Assembly (NCBI RefSeq): GCF_000427645.1 | Contig: NZ_KE386571.1 | Coordinates: 2,599,454 to 2,663,453 of the forward strand | Length of the DNA: 64,000 nt | Direction of reading: 5' to 3' | Origin: Sphingomonas phyllosphaerae FA2 | Lineage (GTDB): Bacteria > Pseudomonadota > Alphaproteobacteria > Sphingomonadales > Sphingomonadaceae | Shown here: in pieces, positions 18,506 through 26,682 of the stretch | How the letters are laid out: the number at the start of each line of letters is the position of its first letter | Position numbering within the stretch: the first letter of the stretch is position 1 | Notes under the pieces: generated by a model | Told to the model about the DNA's origin: nothing | Databases searched by the model: none | The model's input: only the letters and a program-made list of their open reading frames with translations | Translations under genes and position numbers: made by a program

Positions 18506-19816
18506 GTGCAGACAGAGGCAGCGGCGTTTACGGGACAGCATCGGTCCCGCTTGTTCTGGCTGAGCGTGCTGGCGCTGACCACCGCGGCGGTCAGCGCGTC
18601 GCTGCGCGCGGCGATCGCCAGCAGCCTGAAGGCGCAGTGGATCGACCCGATCGCCCCGGTCGAGGCCGGCGAGCTGATCGGCGCGGCGCTCGGCTCCGCG
18701 TTCCTCGGCTTCGCGATCACGCTGTTCGTCGCCAGCGCGCTGCTCGACAAGATCGGCGCCAAGCGGATCGTGATCGGCTCGGGCGTCTGCTTCATCCTCG
18801 GCACCGCCTTGATCGTCGGCGCGGGCGCGATCGCGACCGGCATGACGATCTATTCGCTGGTGTGGCTGGGCATGATGCTCAGCGGGATCGGCTGGGGTCT
18901 GGCCGAATCGTCGATCAACCCGCTGACCGCGCGCCTCTATCCCGAAGAGACCACGCACCGCTTAAACGTGCTCCACGCTTGGTATCCGGGCGGGCTGATC
19001 ATCGGCGGGCTGGCGGGCGTGTTCCTCGCCAACGTGCTGCCGTGGCAGGCGATCATGGGGCTGGTGTTTCTGCCCGCGATCGGGGTCGTCATCATCGGCG
19101 CGACCACCACCTTCCCCCCTGCCCCCGCGGCGGTCGAGGGCGAGAGCTTCGGCACGATGATCGGCGAGGTGTTCCGCCGCCCAAGCTTCTTCGTCTGGTT
19201 CGGCGCGATGTTCCTGACCGCCTCGTCGGAGCTGGCGCCGGGTCAGTGGCTCGACGTCGCGCTCACCAACCGCGTGGGCATGCGCGGCATCCTGCTGCTC
19301 GTCTATGTCAGCGCGCTGATGTTCGTGTTCCGCCACTTCGCCGGGCGGCTGGCGGGCAAGCTGTCCAATCCGGGCTTGCTGTGGATCTCCAGCCTGCTCG
19401 CCGCAATTGGCCTGTTCCTGCTGTCGCGCGCGCAGTCGCCGGTTGCGGCGCTGGTCGCCTCGACCGTCTGGGGGCTGGGCGTGTGCGCGATGTGGCCGAC
19501 GATGCTCGCCTCGGTCGCCGAACGCTATCCGCGCGGTGGGGCATGGGCGCTCGGGCTGGTCGGCTCGGCCGGCGCGCTCGCCAGCTTCTTCGTGCTTCCG
19601 GCGCTCGGCGGGATGTTCGACGAGGCCAAGGTGCGGCTCGCGGGTGGGCCGGAGGCCTTCAAGCAGCTGACCGGCGAGGCGCTGCGCCAGGTCGAGGACG
19701 CCGCCGCATCGCAGTCGTTCGCCAAGCTCGCGCTGGTGCCGATCGTGCTGCTGTTCGTGTTCGGTGCGATCTGGCTGTCCGAGCGTCGCCGCCGCGCGAC
19801 GGTCGCTGCGGCATGA
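18506..19816 (+). CDS. MFS transporter, sugar-type
   Basis: A 436-residue protein with about twelve transmembrane segments. The first is SRLFWLSVLALTTAAVSASL; LLDKIGAKRIVIGSG is the MFS loop 2-3 motif, and VWLGMMLSGIGWGLAESSIN follows. The N-terminal half has NVLHAWYPGGLIIGGLAGV, like fucose/glucose-type MFS carriers (FucP/NHS-like). It starts with GTG at 18506, preceded by an AAGGGG ribosome-binding site. The stop overlaps the next start (ATGA). It probably moves the cluster's substrate or oxidised product across the inner membrane. Confidence 0.85.
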   Translation: MQTEAAAFTGQHRSRLFWLSVLALTTAAVSASLRAAIASSLKAQWIDPIAPVEAGELIGAALGSAFLGFAITLFVASALLDKIGAKRIVIGSGVCFILGTALIVGAGAIATGMTIYSLVWLGMMLSGIGWGLAESSINPLTARLYPEETTHRLNVLHAWYPGGLIIGGLAGVFLANVLPWQAIMGLVFLPAIGVVIIGATTTFPPAPAAVEGESFGTMIGEVFRRPSFFVWFGAMFLTASSELAPGQWLDVALTNRVGMRGILLLVYVSALMFVFRHFAGRLAGKLSNPGLLWISSLLAAIGLFLLSRAQSPVAALVASTVWGLGVCAMWPTMLASVAERYPRGGAWALGLVGSAGALASFFVLPALGGMFDEAKVRLAGGPEAFKQLTGEALRQVEDAAASQSFAKLALVPIVLLFVFGAIWLSERRRRATVAAA

Positions 19817-20721
19817 CCCCGTCGCGCCGCACGGTTCTGGCAGGGGCCGCCGCCGCGGCGCTGTCGTCGTCGGCGCAGGGGCAAGCACGCGTGAGCAACG
19901 CAGCGACCTTCTCGCTCAACTACGCGCCCCACGAAGGCAGTTTCGCGAGCCGCGGCAACCGGATCGAGCAGATCGCCTTCGCCGCCGACCAAGGCTTCCG
20001 CGCCTGGGAAGACAATGAGGCGCGCAGCCGCAGCGTCGCCGAGCAGGACGCGATGGCGAAGGCGCTGCAACAGCGCGGGATGACGATGGGCGTGTTCGTC
20101 GCGTCGATGCCGAAATGGTCGGCGTTCCGCCCGGTTTTCGGCAGCGACGACGGCGCGGAGCGCGAGGCGTTCCTCGCCGACGTCCGTGCCTCGGTCGAGG
20201 TCGCCAAGCGGCTGAACGCGAAGCACATGACCGTCGTCACTGGGTTCGTCGACCACAAGGTGCCGATGGAGATGCAGACCGGGCGCGTCATCGACCTGAT
20301 GCGCCGCGCCGGCGACATCCTCGCGCCGCACGGTCTGGCGTTGGTCATGGAGCCGCTCAACACGCGCACCGACCATCCAAACGTCTATATGCAGTCGTGG
20401 GCGGCCGGCTATGCGGTGGCGCGCGGCGCGAACAGCCCGGCGGTCAAGGTGCTCGCCGATTGCTATCACGAGCAGATCCAGTCCGGCAATTTGATCCGGT
20501 CGCTCGGCATGATCTGGGACGAGATCGGCTATATCCAGTTCGGCGACAACCCCGGCCGCAAGGAGCCTGGGACCGGCGAAGTCAATTACAACAACATCGT
20601 GCGCTTCCTGCGCGAGCGTCGCTATCGCGGCGTGATCGGCATGGAACATGGCACATCGCAGCCGGGACGTGCGGGCGAGGAGCGGCTGATCGCCGCTTAC
20701 CGCGCGATCGACGCGGCATGA
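19813..20721 (+). CDS. Tat-exported hydroxypyruvate-isomerase-like TIM barrel
   Basis: A 302-residue protein. The N terminus carries a twin-arginine signal (SRRTVLAGAAAAAL, cut near AQGQA). The mature domain is a xylose-isomerase-like barrel related to hydroxypyruvate isomerase (Hyi): FSLNYAPHEGSF, ALVMEPLNTRTDHPNVYMQS, VKVLADCYHEQIQSGN, IGYIQFGDNPGRKEPGTGEV, and a final E in GVIGMEHGTS. The EPLN, DCYHEQ and GDNPGR motifs are the Hyi metal and substrate residues. Export through Tat suggests a folded, metal-loaded enzyme acting on a periplasmic sugar. Confidence 0.85.
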   Translation: MTPSRRTVLAGAAAAALSSSAQGQARVSNAATFSLNYAPHEGSFASRGNRIEQIAFAADQGFRAWEDNEARSRSVAEQDAMAKALQQRGMTMGVFVASMPKWSAFRPVFGSDDGAEREAFLADVRASVEVAKRLNAKHMTVVTGFVDHKVPMEMQTGRVIDLMRRAGDILAPHGLALVMEPLNTRTDHPNVYMQSWAAGYAVARGANSPAVKVLADCYHEQIQSGNLIRSLGMIWDEIGYIQFGDNPGRKEPGTGEVNYNNIVRFLRERRYRGVIGMEHGTSQPGRAGEERLIAAYRAIDAA

Positions 20722-20755
20722 GCCGGCGCAGCATCAGCATTACGGGAGAGGGTGA

Positions 20756-21331
20756 GTGATCGACAGACGACAAGCCTTGGGCGGCATCGCCGCCATGTTC
20801 GGGGCGTCCTTGTACGCACCGCTGGCACGCGCGGCGACCGCCGCGGCGGCAAAGGGTGGCGGCATCCCCGTCATTAGCGAGGGACCGCCGAGCACGCAGG
20901 TGTTCACCGCGCCGCAGCGCGCGTTGATGAGCGCGCTCAGCGACCGGGTGATCCCGACCACCGACACGCCGGGCGCGATCGCCGCGGGCGTGCCGGACTA
21001 TATCGAGAAGCTGCTCGCCGACTGGTCGACCCCTGACGATCGCGTGCCGATCATCGCCGGGCTCGACGCGATCGCGGCGCGCGCGCAGACCGACTACAAG
21101 AAACCCGCCGCACAGCTCACGCCCGCGCAGCACGACGCGCTGCTGACGCTGGCGATGGACGACAAATTGCCCGGCGGCAAAGCGTTCTTCGAGCCGTTCC
21201 GCCAGATGGTGATCGCCGGTTACTATACGTCGGAGATCGGCATCACGCAGGAGCGCGAATATCTGCCCGTCCCCGGCAGCTATGACGGCGCCTTCCCCTA
21301 TACCAACGTCAACAAGGTCTATTCCTCATGA
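20756..21331 (+). CDS. Gluconate 2-dehydrogenase subunit 3-like protein (Tat signal)
   Basis: A 191-residue protein with a Tat-type signal (DRRQALGGIAAMFGASLYAP, cut near ARA). The mature part matches gluconate 2-dehydrogenase subunit 3: RALMSALSDRVIPTTDTPGA, AGVPDYIEKLLADW, the helix LTPAQHDALLTLAMDD, and FFEPFRQMVIAGYYTSEIG with YLPVPGSYDG at the end. Such small subunits carry the export signal for a GMC flavoprotein that lacks one, which then travels as a passenger. The start is GTG at 20756, behind GGAGAGGG. The GMC gene is two genes downstream. Confidence 0.87.
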   Translation: MIDRRQALGGIAAMFGASLYAPLARAATAAAAKGGGIPVISEGPPSTQVFTAPQRALMSALSDRVIPTTDTPGAIAAGVPDYIEKLLADWSTPDDRVPIIAGLDAIAARAQTDYKKPAAQLTPAQHDALLTLAMDDKLPGGKAFFEPFRQMVIAGYYTSEIGITQEREYLPVPGSYDGAFPYTNVNKVYSS

Positions 21332-22164
21332 TCGCCAACCGTCGCAACGTCCTCGCCGGTGCCGGCGGCCTCGCCGCGCTCGGACTGTTCGGGGTTTCGG
21401 CGCAGGCCGCACAGCTCGGCGCGATCGGGCTCCAGCTCTACACGATCCGCGAGATCTTCGGGCCGGATCCGATGGGCACGCTCGAGAAGGTCGCCAAGAT
21501 CGGCTATCGCGAGATCGAATATGGCGGTGGTGGCTATGACAAGATGGACCATGCCGCGCTGCGCCGCACGCAGGACCGCCTCGGGCTGAAGGCGCCGTCG
21601 GTCCACGTTCCCTACGAATGGCTGCTCGCCGACTTCAACGCGGTCGTGAAGATGGCCAAGACGCTGGGTGCGGATACGATCATCCTGCCATACATGACCG
21701 ACCAGCATCGCAACGAGGCTGCCTGGAACACCGCGCTGAAGGATTTCAACCGCTTCGCGCGCGATCTGAAGAAGGTCGGGCTGGCGTTCGCCTATCACAA
21801 CCACGATTTCGAATTCACCGTGAAGCCCGGCGGCGTGTCGCTCTATGACCGGTTGCTCAAGGAGACCGACCCGGCGCTGGTCAAGCTCGAGATCGACCTG
21901 TTCTGGGCGATCACCGCGGGGCAGGACCCGGCCGCGATGATCCGGCAGCATGCGGGGCGCATCTACGCCTATCACGTCAAGGACAAGCGCGCCGACGGCA
22001 GCATGTGCGCGGTGGGTGAAGGCAAGATCGACTTTGGCGCGATCTTCAAGCTGAACCGCGTGGCGGGCGTGAAGCACTTCTACGTCGAAAACGACCAGTG
22101 CCCGGCGCCCTACCTGCCTGACATCACCACCAGCTTCAACACGTTGCGCAAGCTGACGTTCTGA
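21328..22164 (+). CDS. Tat-exported sugar phosphate isomerase/epimerase-like TIM barrel
   Basis: A 278-residue protein with a Tat-type signal peptide (NRRNVLAGAGGLAALGLFGV, cut near AQA). The barrel has QLGAIGLQLYTIREIFG, IGYREIEYGG, ADTIILPYM, FAYHNHDFEF (metal-site histidines), LVKLEIDLFWAITAGQDP, IYAYHVKDKR and KHFYVENDQ. This pattern is the AP endonuclease 2 / xylose isomerase-like fold used by sugar isomerases and epimerases. The ATG at 21328 overlaps the stop of the preceding subunit-3-like gene. It is the third barrel and the second exported one. Confidence 0.85.
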   Translation: MIANRRNVLAGAGGLAALGLFGVSAQAAQLGAIGLQLYTIREIFGPDPMGTLEKVAKIGYREIEYGGGGYDKMDHAALRRTQDRLGLKAPSVHVPYEWLLADFNAVVKMAKTLGADTIILPYMTDQHRNEAAWNTALKDFNRFARDLKKVGLAFAYHNHDFEFTVKPGGVSLYDRLLKETDPALVKLEIDLFWAITAGQDPAAMIRQHAGRIYAYHVKDKRADGSMCAVGEGKIDFGAIFKLNRVAGVKHFYVENDQCPAPYLPDITTSFNTLRKLTF

Positions 22165-22190
22165 TCGCGCCGACGGAGAGGATTTTACTT

Positions 22191-23870
22191 ATGGCAGCGA
22201 CCGATACTTTCGACGCGATCGTCATCGGCTCCGGCGTCAGCGGCGGTTTCGCCGCGAAGGAGCTGACCGAAAAGGGCCTGCGCGTCCTGATGCTCGACCG
22301 CGGCATCATGGTCGAACATGGCGAGGGTTATCCGTACGACGGCAAGCCCGCCTATGAGGTGCCCGCGCGCAACTCGATGCCGCCCGCGGTGATGGAGAGC
22401 GACTACTTCATCACCAAGCACGGCTATGTCACGCCCAGCAACCGCAAGTTCTACAACGACGACCGGCTGAACCCCTATGCCTATGACGAGGGCAGCAAGT
22501 TCTACTGGATCCGCCCGGCCGCGGTCGGCGGCAAGTCGCTGATCTGGGGCCGCTGGACCTTCCGCTGGGCGCCCGAGGACTTCGAGGCCAACAAGCGCGA
22601 CAATGTCGCGATCGACTGGCCGATCCGCTACGAGGACGTTGAGCCCTGGTACAAATACGTCGAGAACTACATCGGCGTATCGGGCTCGCGCGAGAATCTG
22701 CCGCAGCTGCCTGACAGCGACTTCCAGCCGCCGATGCAGATGAACATCGCGGAGAAATGGGTGAAGCCGCGGCTCGAGTCGAAGTTCCCGGGCCGCAAGC
22801 TCATCAACACGCGCCTCACCAACATGACCGAGGACAAGCCCGACCAGAACCGGACGAAATGCCAGTATCGCAACCAATGCGGTAACGGCTGCTCGTTCGG
22901 TGCGTATTTCTCGACGCAGGCGGTCACCCTGCCGGCGGCACGTGCGACCGGCCGGCTGACGCTGCGTTCCGACGCGGTCGTCACCAACCTCGAATATGAT
23001 GCGACGAAGAAGCGCGTCACCGGCGTCCGCTACGTCGATGCCAAGACCGGGCAGGCGCAGGTCGTCAAGGCGCGGATGGTGTTCCTGTGCGCCTCGGCAC
23101 TCGCCTCAGTGCAGATCATGATGAACTCGAAGCGTCCGGACGGACGCAGCTGGTTCGACAGCAGCGGCACGCTTGGCAAGTATGTGATGGACCACATCTT
23201 CCGCGTCAGCATCGGCGGCAACATCCCGGGCATGACCGAGTACATCGAGTACGGTCGTCGTCCGGGTGGCGTCTACATCCCGCGCTTCCGCAACGTCGGC
23301 GGCGACGAGGGCGTCGGGTTCAAGCGCGGCTATGGCTATCAGGGCTCGGCCTATCGCTCGCCCGCCGGTCCGGTCGGCTTCGGCAAGTCGATGAAGGACG
23401 GGATGCGCAAGTATAACGGCTGGCAGTTCGGGATGACCGCGTTCGGCGAGTGTCTGCCGTACGAGGACAATCGCGTCTCGCTGCATCCGACCAAGGTCGA
23501 TCGCTTCGGCGTCCCGCTGATGGTCTTCAACGTCACCTTCCGCGACAACGAGCTGAAGATGATGGCCGACGCGCGCGAACAGGGCGAGGCGATGCTGCGT
23601 GGCGCCGGGCTGACCGACGTGCAGAGCCGCGAGGGCGAGCACGTCCCCGGCGACGCGATCCACGAAATGGGCGGTGCGCGCATGGGCGCCGATCCGCGCA
23701 CCTCGGTGCTCAACAAGTGGAACCAGGCACACGACGCGCCGAACCTGTTCGTCACCGACGGCGCGCAGATGGCGTCGGTGGCGTGCGTCAACCCGTCGCT
23801 GACCTTCATGGCGATGACCGCGCGTGCCTGTGACAATGCGGTCAAGCTGATGAAGGCCGGCACGATCTGA
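22191..23870 (+). CDS. GMC-family flavin-dependent sugar dehydrogenase
   Basis: A 559-residue FAD protein. The dinucleotide-binding motif is FDAIVIGSGVSGGFAAKELT. KSLIWGRWTFRW lies in the FAD-attachment region; CQYRNQCGNGCSFGAY is a cysteine cluster typical of membrane-linked gluconate/glucoside dehydrogenases. The C-terminal catalytic region has IHEMGGARMGADP (active-site His) and VACVNPSLTFMAMTARACDN (Asn). There is no signal peptide. With a Tat-tagged subunit-3-like protein and a cytochrome c in the same cluster, it is probably a periplasmic sugar or glycoside dehydrogenase passing electrons to cytochrome c. Glucoside 3-dehydrogenase is the closest analogy (inference). Confidence 0.88.
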   Translation: MAATDTFDAIVIGSGVSGGFAAKELTEKGLRVLMLDRGIMVEHGEGYPYDGKPAYEVPARNSMPPAVMESDYFITKHGYVTPSNRKFYNDDRLNPYAYDEGSKFYWIRPAAVGGKSLIWGRWTFRWAPEDFEANKRDNVAIDWPIRYEDVEPWYKYVENYIGVSGSRENLPQLPDSDFQPPMQMNIAEKWVKPRLESKFPGRKLINTRLTNMTEDKPDQNRTKCQYRNQCGNGCSFGAYFSTQAVTLPAARATGRLTLRSDAVVTNLEYDATKKRVTGVRYVDAKTGQAQVVKARMVFLCASALASVQIMMNSKRPDGRSWFDSSGTLGKYVMDHIFRVSIGGNIPGMTEYIEYGRRPGGVYIPRFRNVGGDEGVGFKRGYGYQGSAYRSPAGPVGFGKSMKDGMRKYNGWQFGMTAFGECLPYEDNRVSLHPTKVDRFGVPLMVFNVTFRDNELKMMADAREQGEAMLRGAGLTDVQSREGEHVPGDAIHEMGGARMGADPRTSVLNKWNQAHDAPNLFVTDGAQMASVACVNPSLTFMAMTARACDNAVKLMKAGTI

Positions 23871-23962
23871 GGCCACGCCTTGCCGTCGCCGTCATCGCGC
23901 CCCGCACGGGCGAAGCAAGCCCGCCCTGCGGAGCGCGATGAGGGACGACGTGGGGCTTTCTC

Positions 23963-24985
23963 GTGAGCGAACGTCGCCGCCAGGGCGTCACGATCCGCGC
24001 CGTTGCCGAGCGCGCCGGCGTCTCGGCAATGACCGTCTCCAACGTCATCAACCGCGCCGGGCGCGCCAGCCCGGCGACGGTCGCCGCGGTCCATGCCGCG
24101 GTCGCCGAACTCGGCTATGTCCCTAACGTCGTCGCGCGCCGGCTCGCACGGGCACGCGCGACGACGGTCGGGCTGCTCTATAGCGGCGCGCGCGCGCCAT
24201 TCCTCGACGCCATCCTCGTCGGCGCGCTGCGCGCCACCAATGCCCGCGGGCTGCAATTGCTGCTGCACGAGGAAGCCCCCGGCACCCCCGAAGCTGCCGA
24301 AGCCGCCGCACGCTCGCTCGCGCGTGGCGGTGCCGACGCGCTGTTGCTGGTGCCGCCCTTCGCCGAGTTGTTGCACGACTCGCCGGTGCTTCAGGACCTC
24401 GCGCTGCCCGTCGCCGCGATCGCGATCGGCCATGTCATGCCCGGTATCGCCACGGTGCGGATCGACAATCGCGCCGCGATGGCGGACCTGACCGCATTGC
24501 TGATCGCGCGCAACTATCGTCGGATCGCGCTGATTGCGGGCAACCCCCGCCACTCCGACAGTGCGCCACGCGTGCAGGGCTATTACGACGCGCTGGCCGC
24601 GCACGGCATTGCCGCCGACCCGTCGCTGGTGATAGAGGGTCGCTTTGACCGCAGCTCGGGCGAGGAAGCGGCGCAGGCGCTGCTGGCCGGCGCGACGCGA
24701 CCCGATGCGATCATGTGCAGCAACGACGATATGGCCGCCGGGGTGATCGCCGAGGCGCACCGGCGCGGGCTGGTGCTCCCGCGGGACCTTGCCGTCACCG
24801 GCTTCGACGACACCACGCTGGCGGCGCGCATCTGGCCGCCGCTCACCACCGTCCGCCAGCCTGCCGAGGAAATGGCCTTCCGCGCCGCCGAGCGACTGAT
24901 CGGCACCGGGGACGGCGACGAAGCCGCCAGCGACATGATCGTCCCGCACGCGATCGTCGAACGCGAGTCGACGCCACAGCGATAG
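23963..24985 (+). CDS. LacI-family transcriptional regulator
   Basis: A 340-residue regulator. The HTH is VTIRAVAERAGVSAMTVSNV followed by INRAGRASPATVAAV and the hinge region NVVARRLARARATTVGLLYS. The periplasmic-binding-like domain shows VRIDNRAAMADLTALLIAR, RIALIAGNPRHSDSAPRVQG, AIMCSNDDMAAGVI and LAVTGFDDTTLAARIWPPLT, a standard LacI/GalR pattern that senses a sugar. The start is GTG at 23963. It closes the sugar-oxidation cluster and is its most likely regulator. Confidence 0.92.
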   Translation: MSERRRQGVTIRAVAERAGVSAMTVSNVINRAGRASPATVAAVHAAVAELGYVPNVVARRLARARATTVGLLYSGARAPFLDAILVGALRATNARGLQLLLHEEAPGTPEAAEAAARSLARGGADALLLVPPFAELLHDSPVLQDLALPVAAIAIGHVMPGIATVRIDNRAAMADLTALLIARNYRRIALIAGNPRHSDSAPRVQGYYDALAAHGIAADPSLVIEGRFDRSSGEEAAQALLAGATRPDAIMCSNDDMAAGVIAEAHRRGLVLPRDLAVTGFDDTTLAARIWPPLTTVRQPAEEMAFRAAERLIGTGDGDEAASDMIVPHAIVERESTPQR

Positions 24986-25056
24986 GATTAAGGTTTTGAT
25001 TGCCCCATGCCACCACGCTCCGCGAAGCTGGCGGCGTCCGGGTTCAGCGGTAAAGA

Positions 25057-25133
25057 CCGTCATTGCGAGCGCAGCGAAGCAATCCAGAGCCGGATCAGGA
25101 CGCCCTGGATTGCTTCGCTACGCTCGCAATGAC
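25057..25133. repeat. Palindromic intergenic repeat, family C
   Basis: The left arm CGTCATTGCGAGCGCAGCGA, continuing AGCAATCCAG, is mirrored by GGATTGCTTCGCTACGCTCG CAATGACG. The short centre has CGGATCAGGACGCC. Other copies are at 27910, 41131 and 50093. It lies between the convergent LacI and six-cysteine protein genes. Confidence 0.87.
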
Positions 25134-25156
25134 GAACCTAGTCGCTGACGGCTCCT

Positions 25157-25654
25157 TCAGGGATGCACCCGCCCCGTCAGCACCGGTTCGTCGAGGTCGA
25201 TCGCCTCGCGCGTCAGCTGCTTGCGCTTATGCTTCCCGGCATGGGCGACACCCTTCACCACGTCGCCGACCAGCATCAACGGATCGGTCGCCTCGCCCGG
25301 TCGCTCGCAACAGCTGCCGGGCGCGATCGCGGTCTGCACCCCGCGCGCGAGCGCGACCACCGGCCCGAAGATATTGAACCCGACGGTGCATCCATCCAGA
25401 CGCGTCGCGCACGGGCCAGACTCAGACGCCAGTGCGCCAATCCCCCTCATATCGCGATTGACCGGACGGGGCCTCGGCGAAACCGCCTCGTTCGGCAACG
25501 GCAGCGCCTGTGACGGCAGTGGATCGGCGCACACCACCACCTCGCCCTGATCGCTGCTGCGAACGCACGGCTCATCGTTCACCGGGGCGAGGATCGAGCG
25601 TCGTGTCGGCACCGCCGGGGCTGCGGCTTGTAGCAGGATCGCGACGATCAGCAT
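25157..25654 (-). CDS. Six-cysteine secreted protein, tandem copy 2
   Basis: A 165-residue protein of unknown function with a short N-terminal hydrophobic stretch (MLIVAILLQAAAPAVP). It is clearly paralogous to the gene immediately upstream (25668). Shared blocks are EVVVCADPLP, QALPLPNEAV, PVNR, an APGSCCE motif, and the identical C terminus ending DEPVLTGRVHP. All six cysteines align between the copies, which points to disulfide bonds outside the cytoplasm. I recognise no domain. Only 13 bases separate the two genes, so they form an operon. Confidence 0.7.
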   Translation of the reverse strand: MLIVAILLQAAAPAVPTRRSILAPVNDEPCVRSSDQGEVVVCADPLPSQALPLPNEAVSPRPRPVNRDMRGIGALASESGPCATRLDGCTVGFNIFGPVVALARGVQTAIAPGSCCERPGEATDPLMLVGDVVKGVAHAGKHKRKQLTREAIDLDEPVLTGRVHP

Positions 25655-25667
25655 CGCGCCGGTCCGA

Positions 25668-26171
25668 TCACGGATGCACGCGACCGGTCAGCACCGGCTC
25701 GTCGAGGTCGATCGTCTCGCGCGATGCCTTTCCCGGCCCCGGCTTATGCTTGCCGATCCGCCCAACCCCGGCAACGACGTCACGCCCCAACCGATAATGA
25801 TCGGTCGCTTCTCGCGAGTCTTCGCAACAGCTTCCGGGAGCGACCAGCTTCTGCACTCCGCGCACCAACGCCGTTCCCATACCGAAAAGGTTCAAGGGCG
25901 CGAGACAGCCCCGAATCGTTGCCGAACAAGGATCGGCCTCCGATCGCAACGCCGCTATACCTGTCAGGTGGCGGTTGACCGGTTTCGGCATCGACGCGAC
26001 CGCCTCTTCGGGCAAAGGTAGCGCCTGCGCCGGCAGCGGATCGGCACATACCACAACCTCGTTGACCGCCGACCGGCGCACGCACGGCTGTGTACCGACC
26101 GGCACCAGCACCGAATGGCTGCGCGGCACGGCCGGGGCTGCGGCCTGTAGCAAGAGCGCAACGATCAGCAT
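25668..26171 (-). CDS. Six-cysteine secreted protein, tandem copy 1
   Basis: A 167-residue protein, the upstream member of the pair. It has the same short signal-like start (MLIVALLLQAAAPAVPRSHS) and the same motif order: NEVVVCADPLPAQALPLPEE, RHLTGIAAL, LFGMGTALVRGVQ, VAPGSCCEDSREATD and DEPVLTGRVHP. By eye more than half of the positions match the second copy, with most differences in the middle. The signal region is short, so secretion is likely but unproven. Its function is unknown. Confidence 0.7.
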   Translation of the reverse strand: MLIVALLLQAAAPAVPRSHSVLVPVGTQPCVRRSAVNEVVVCADPLPAQALPLPEEAVASMPKPVNRHLTGIAALRSEADPCSATIRGCLAPLNLFGMGTALVRGVQKLVAPGSCCEDSREATDHYRLGRDVVAGVGRIGKHKPGPGKASRETIDLDEPVLTGRVHP

Positions 26172-26229
26172 CGCCGCGCATCCTGCGGGGCCGCATGCGC
26201 GCGGTCAACCGACCGCGCGCCGTTTCGGG

Positions 26230-26568
26230 TCAGGGACGCAGCGCGGTATCGTCGCGGTCGTCGAGATCGTCCGTGGCGACATTGCCATCGTCGAACTCGG
26301 CCTGCACCTCGTCCTCCGCGACGTCGCTGTCGTCGGCGTCGACATCGCCGTCCTGCCGCGCGACCTCACCGTCGGTCATCAGCAGCTCGTCCTCGTCCTC
26401 GGCGTCGTCATCGGTGCCGATGTCGGGTTCGAGATCGACGATGATCGTCCCGTCGCCCGGCCCGTCGCGGGTCGCCTCCAGGATTTCGGCGCGCTGGCTC
26501 TCGTCATAGCCGTCCTCGTCATAGCCATCGTCGCCCGAGCCCTGACCATACACCTGATGCCCGCCCAT
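26230..26568 (-). CDS. Highly acidic small hypothetical protein
   Basis: A 112-residue protein dominated by Asp and Glu (for example DGYDEDGYDESQRAEIL near the N terminus and long D/E runs up to the C-terminal DDRDDTALRP). It has almost no hydrophobic core and no signal peptide, so it is probably disordered. The ATG at 26568 follows GGAGGAGCT at a good distance, which strongly supports this start although the frame is open far upstream. The function is unknown. It is divergent from the 2OG oxygenase gene, with a gap of about 114 bases. Confidence 0.65.
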   Translation of the reverse strand: MGGHQVYGQGSGDDGYDEDGYDESQRAEILEATRDGPGDGTIIVDLEPDIGTDDDAEDEDELLMTDGEVARQDGDVDADDSDVAEDEVQAEFDDGNVATDDLDDRDDTALRP

Positions 26569-26682
26569 CGCGCAGCTCCTCCAATCGTTACGCCGATCGA
26601 ACGGCAGACTCACCCCGCCGGTTCCGGTGGCTGGCGTCCCGACCGCGGAGCGCTTACCTAGGATGTTCAGAATCACGGACGA

